From a virus: DNA of 32,418 bases. Made by a program: the position numbers and the translations under genes. Of this stretch, positions 30,121 through 32,418 are shown piece by piece. Under the pieces are notes generated by a model that was given only the letters and a program-made list of their open reading frames with translations, was not told the origin of the DNA and made no database searches. Every line of letters begins with the position of its first letter. Position 1 is the stretch's first letter. The stretch lies in the IMG/VR virus record IMGVR_UViG_3300010885_023067, positions 1-32,418 of that record; one strand, given 5' to 3'.

Positions 30121-30887
30121 CAGAGTCTCGCTCGCGGTACGGAAACAGGAATCTGCGCTGACGGCTCGTTGTAGAAAACCCCTCCGGGGATCAGCGGTAC
30201 GGCTACTGAAGCCCAGCCGTAGGTCGGCGTAGCCGAGCTAGTTGCGGTGACGGTCGATGACCCGTAGGACTGCCCGATAGCCATGAGTAGGTTCCCCGAC
30301 GAGTTAATCCATAACGGTATCTGGCTGTAGCTGGTGATGGAGGTTCCGGTGAGGGTGCCGAAGGCGGAGAACACCGTTTGGACGGGTGTCGCCGTCACGG
30401 TTTGCGACATGCTCGACGTTGCCCCGGTGTTGGTGACGGGGATTCCGAAACCGGACACGTTGTTGTATGTGAACGAGTTGAAGGTCACGGTGGCACCCGA
30501 GCCGCTGGACACGCCGACTCCGATGGTCTGGATTCCACTGGGTGGGTTCAGCATGCCCCACACATAGACTCCTGTGTAGCTGCGCCAGAGAAGCCCCCCC
30601 AACAAGGTCAGCGGAGTGGAACCGATCTGGGCCAACACGCCCGCCCCGTTGGTATAGGTGACATCGGCGGCCACTAGCAGGGCGCTGGTGCTGACCGGAA
30701 TATTATGAGTGATGTTGGCGTAAGCACTCGAACAGTTGGCGTTCGCAGTTCCCGACCCGAGCGACGTAAAAACGGGACGGGAACGAGCGAGCGCCGTCGT
30801 CGTGTATCCCAAACCAGCTTGATACGCGAAACTGCTTGGAACAGCCTGGGTGGACTGCGACGGGTATCCCCGTCCGACGACGGCCAT
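30120..30887 (-). CDS. Beta-rich surface protein B of a three-gene tandem family
   Basis: 255 residues. Begins MAVVGRGYPSQSTQ, has strand-like repeats (TSALLVAADVTYTNG, TLLGGLLWRSYTGVYVWGML, ATVTFNSFTYNNVSGFG) and ends VFYNEPSAQIPVSVPRARL. The FYNEPSA tail is shared with the gene before it, and 14 bp of DNA are identical there (30160-30173 and 30945-30958). Plus-strand G content is higher here (20 of 60 in 30241-30300) than in terminase (9 of 60 in 28861-28920), a sign of a different origin. ATG overlaps the upstream stop (TGATG). Probable receptor-contacting or decoration protein. Confidence 0.75.
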   Translation of the reverse strand: MAVVGRGYPSQSTQAVPSSFAYQAGLGYTTTALARSRPVFTSLGSGTANANCSSAYANITHNIPVSTSALLVAADVTYTNGAGVLAQIGSTPLTLLGGLLWRSYTGVYVWGMLNPPSGIQTIGVGVSSGSGATVTFNSFTYNNVSGFGIPVTNTGATSSMSQTVTATPVQTVFSAFGTLTGTSITSYSQIPLWINSSGNLLMAIGQSYGSSTVTATSSATPTYGWASVAVPLIPGGVFYNEPSAQIPVSVPRARL

Positions 30888-31645
30888 CAGAACAACCTGC
30901 TGCGGGTCATCATGGCGATGCTGGCTGGCGCTGGGGTCAAAGCAGACGGCTCGTTGTAAAACTTTTGGGTCGCCGGGGTGGCAGCGGGTATGACAGAAGG
31001 GTTAGGGTTTAGGACAACGCTAGTTGCGTACCACGGTAAACTGCCACTGAGTGTGGCCTGGAATGTTGTGTTGACCGGACCCAAGGCTTCACTTATCGCC
31101 AATGACGCGCCACCGAACGCTGCTGTTGCCCCAAAGAACCTGTTTGTACCACCGGACACCCCGGTCATCGTTACCCCACCGGAAAGCGCACTGTGTCCCA
31201 TGCCGCACACAGCCATTCCATTGACGGGAACCGAACTGGAGGTGACAGTATTGGAAGGAGATGTGCTTGTGCCACTAGTGTTGTTGATAACGCTAATAGT
31301 AGACACACCTGTGTAAGAAACTGCGCCCACATAACCCAGGTTGGCGCTGGCAGAATACGACACCGTAGGTGAAGAGCTAGCAATCCGAATAAACCAAACT
31401 TTTAGACTGCCGTTTGTAACCAGTAAATTAGGCGTCACGCCACCCACGGTGATCCCGAGCGTTGCCGGGGTACGGTCTGTGTCAACAAAAACAAGAACTG
31501 TTGACTTAGCTTTGGCTAAAAGGGTAAAGGAAGCGCCGTTGTTGAAGGTTGCGCCTGCGGCAGCATCAAACGCCACCTGAGAGGATTGTATTGTGGTTCC
31601 TTTATAAGCCAGGGGGATCGGGGTTCTGCGCCCGATACGCGCCAC
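30887..31645 (-). CDS. Beta-rich surface protein A of a three-gene tandem family
   Basis: 252 residues. Starts MARIGRRTPIPLAYKGTT and contains ASFTLLAKAKSTVLVFVDTD, TLGITVGGVTPNLLV, YVGAVSYTGVSTISVINNTSG, PVNGMAVCGMGHSAL, GVSGGTNRFFGATAAFGG, WYATSVVLNPNPS, and the FYNEPSA tail. The pattern of strand, glycine turn and strand is that of a beta-sandwich. Start GTG at 31645 follows the TGA of the upstream gene. The trio lies before the terminase, outside the tail region where such proteins normally sit. Function is inferred. Confidence 0.75.
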   Translation of the reverse strand: MARIGRRTPIPLAYKGTTIQSSQVAFDAAAGATFNNGASFTLLAKAKSTVLVFVDTDRTPATLGITVGGVTPNLLVTNGSLKVWFIRIASSSPTVSYSASANLGYVGAVSYTGVSTISVINNTSGTSTSPSNTVTSSSVPVNGMAVCGMGHSALSGGVTMTGVSGGTNRFFGATAAFGGASLAISEALGPVNTTFQATLSGSLPWYATSVVLNPNPSVIPAATPATQKFYNEPSALTPAPASIAMMTRSRLF

Positions 31646-31646
31646 T

Positions 31647-32150
31647 TCACTCCTCCCAAATGCAATACGCCAACACCGTCGTCGCCGCAGAAGTAGACGG
31701 AGTCGCCCGAATACGCAACGAATACCCAGCGTTTATCTCGACCTCCCTCCCTAGCGGAAATTGCTGCTTAAAATACGTGGAAAGGTCGTAAGTCTGCGCC
31801 AAAAGACGAGTTGACGTAATTGTTCCCTCTGCGGACGCATTGAACCCAGTCGCCGCCGTACCCACCGTCGCCTGACTGGCCGGCCCAGTGGCATCGTTAT
31901 AGTTCGTTATTGACCCAATGCTCGTAACCGTAGCGAACACCGTGCCAGTCTCAATCAATTCAACCTGAACCGGGGAAGTAGGCGCGGCAGCGAACATATA
32001 ACCCCATTCAACAATACGAATCTTTTTCAACGGGGCGATCTGAAGAATAGTTTTCACTGTGCCCGACGAGGTCGAGGTCGCCACCCCAGCCATTGGGGCG
32101 GTTAGAGCCGACGTTGCCGCCGAGTGGGCAATGAAGCAAGGTGCTGCCAT
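31647..32150 (-). CDS. Beta-rich virion protein of unknown family
   Basis: 167 residues. Strand-rich (VKTILQIAPLKKIRIVEWGYMF, PVQVELIETGTVFATVTS, YSLRIRATPSTSAATTVLAYCIWEE) with a Gly/Ala/Thr-rich centre, no signal peptide and no TM segment. Proteins of this shape occur next to fibre or decoration genes in actinophages. ATG at 32150 has TAGGAG upstream. It directly precedes the three-gene tandem family in the direction of transcription and may work with it. Confidence 0.7.
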   Translation of the reverse strand: MAAPCFIAHSAATSALTAPMAGVATSTSSGTVKTILQIAPLKKIRIVEWGYMFAAAPTSPVQVELIETGTVFATVTSIGSITNYNDATGPASQATVGTAATGFNASAEGTITSTRLLAQTYDLSTYFKQQFPLGREVEINAGYSLRIRATPSTSAATTVLAYCIWEE

Positions 32151-32192
32151 TAAAATTAACTCCTATATTTTATAGCCGTGCGCTTAAATAAA

Positions 32193-32418
32193 TTACGCGA
32201 CGGTGAAAGTTGATGCGAATGCGGCAGCGGAATAAACCAAAACAACCGGCCCCGCAGGAATCGACATACCCGTCACAATCCAATCAGTCACATTACCCAG
32301 TTGATCAGCCAAACCATTATGACCATGAATGCTGACCTGCCAATCGGCAGTGCCGCTAACCTCAACCGGGGCGCAACTCGACTGAATGCCATGCGTGGCA
32401 TACAACTCACCAAGCAAA
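32193..32418 (-). CDS. Partial gene at the right edge, paralogue of the protein at 5907-6269
   Basis: At least 74 residues are read to the stop at 32193. The first visible codon is a TTG that is probably internal, so the 5' end lies outside the window. The sequence ADWQVSIHG, VTDWIVTGMSIPAGPVVLV and a Ser/Ala-rich end parallels LRWTISTTD, TDDWIVIGTDPAGKTML and the Ser/Ala-rich end of the protein at 5907-6269. Probably a small virion-associated protein. It is the first gene of the structural block in transcription order within this window. Confidence 0.6.
   Translation of the reverse strand, partial: LLGELYATHGIQSSCAPVEVSGTADWQVSIHGHNGLADQLGNVTDWIVTGMSIPAGPVVLVYSAAAFASTFTVA

Noticed and set aside
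1-32418. CRISPR arrays, tRNA genes, integrase or attachment sites
   Set aside because: Read through for direct repeats with spacers, cloverleaf-like segments and recombinase motifs; none was seen. Apparent repeats are protein-coding (tape measure).

Overview
The window is a run of late (structural and lysis) genes from a long-tailed, HK97-type double-stranded DNA phage or prophage of a mycolic-acid-bearing actinobacterium, most likely Mycobacterium. The host inference rests on a lysin B esterase (GYSQG nucleophile elbow, which cuts mycolic acids from arabinogalactan) and on a DUF732 protein, a family typical of mycobacteria and their phages. Base composition is mid-range, clearly less GC-rich than a typical Mycobacterium chromosome. 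No integrase, repressor, replication gene, tRNA or CRISPR is visible, so the sequence alone does not show whether this is a free phage or a prophage.

Nearly everything is encoded on the minus strand and reads from the right edge to the left. In transcription order: (1) 32418-29401, an unusual block of beta-rich, probably surface-exposed structural proteins placed before the terminase, including three tandem related genes whose base composition differs from the rest; (2) 29382-27193, a 10-codon ORF, a 58-residue ORF, the large terminase and a small unknown; (3) 27206-22126, HK97 portal, prohead protease with a Cys-rich tail, major capsid protein and two small capsid-associated candidates; (4) 22119-18955, head-tail connector set (connector, stopper, gp10-like, terminator) and a major tail protein with a C-terminal Ig/FN3-like domain, closed by a strong intrinsic terminator; (5) 18886-13510, tail assembly chaperones joined by a CCCAAAA -1 frameshift site, then a 1526-residue tape measure with a lytic transglycosylase domain and four 28-residue Ala/Gly repeats; (6) 12992-4448, distal tail, baseplate and fibre proteins; (7) 4394-920, lysis cassette: C39-like peptidase, NlpC/P60-GH25 lysin A, an unknown, lysin B, holin; (8) 923-227, a one-TM membrane protein and a NrdH-like redoxin, closed by a terminator at 141-172.

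The minus-strand genes are packed head to tail, with many ATGA, GTGA, TGATG, TAATG and TAGTG junctions, which suggests one translationally coupled late operon. The clear exception is a plus-strand gene at 13022-13513, wedged between the tape measure and distal-tail genes. It encodes a membrane-anchored DUF732 protein, has its own promoter-like TACAAT box placed so that transcription would begin on the A of the ATG (a leaderless mRNA), and shares a CTAG tetranucleotide with the tape-measure gene as the two stop codons. It looks like a lysogeny-expressed 'moron' and is the most interesting item in the window.

The coding (minus) strand is strongly G+T-rich, and the long plus-strand ORFs are mostly shadows of this bias. 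The bias is lost in the 29401-31645 block, in parts of the tail-fibre C-terminal half, and in the first ~110 bases, where the end of a convergent plus-strand gene may lie.
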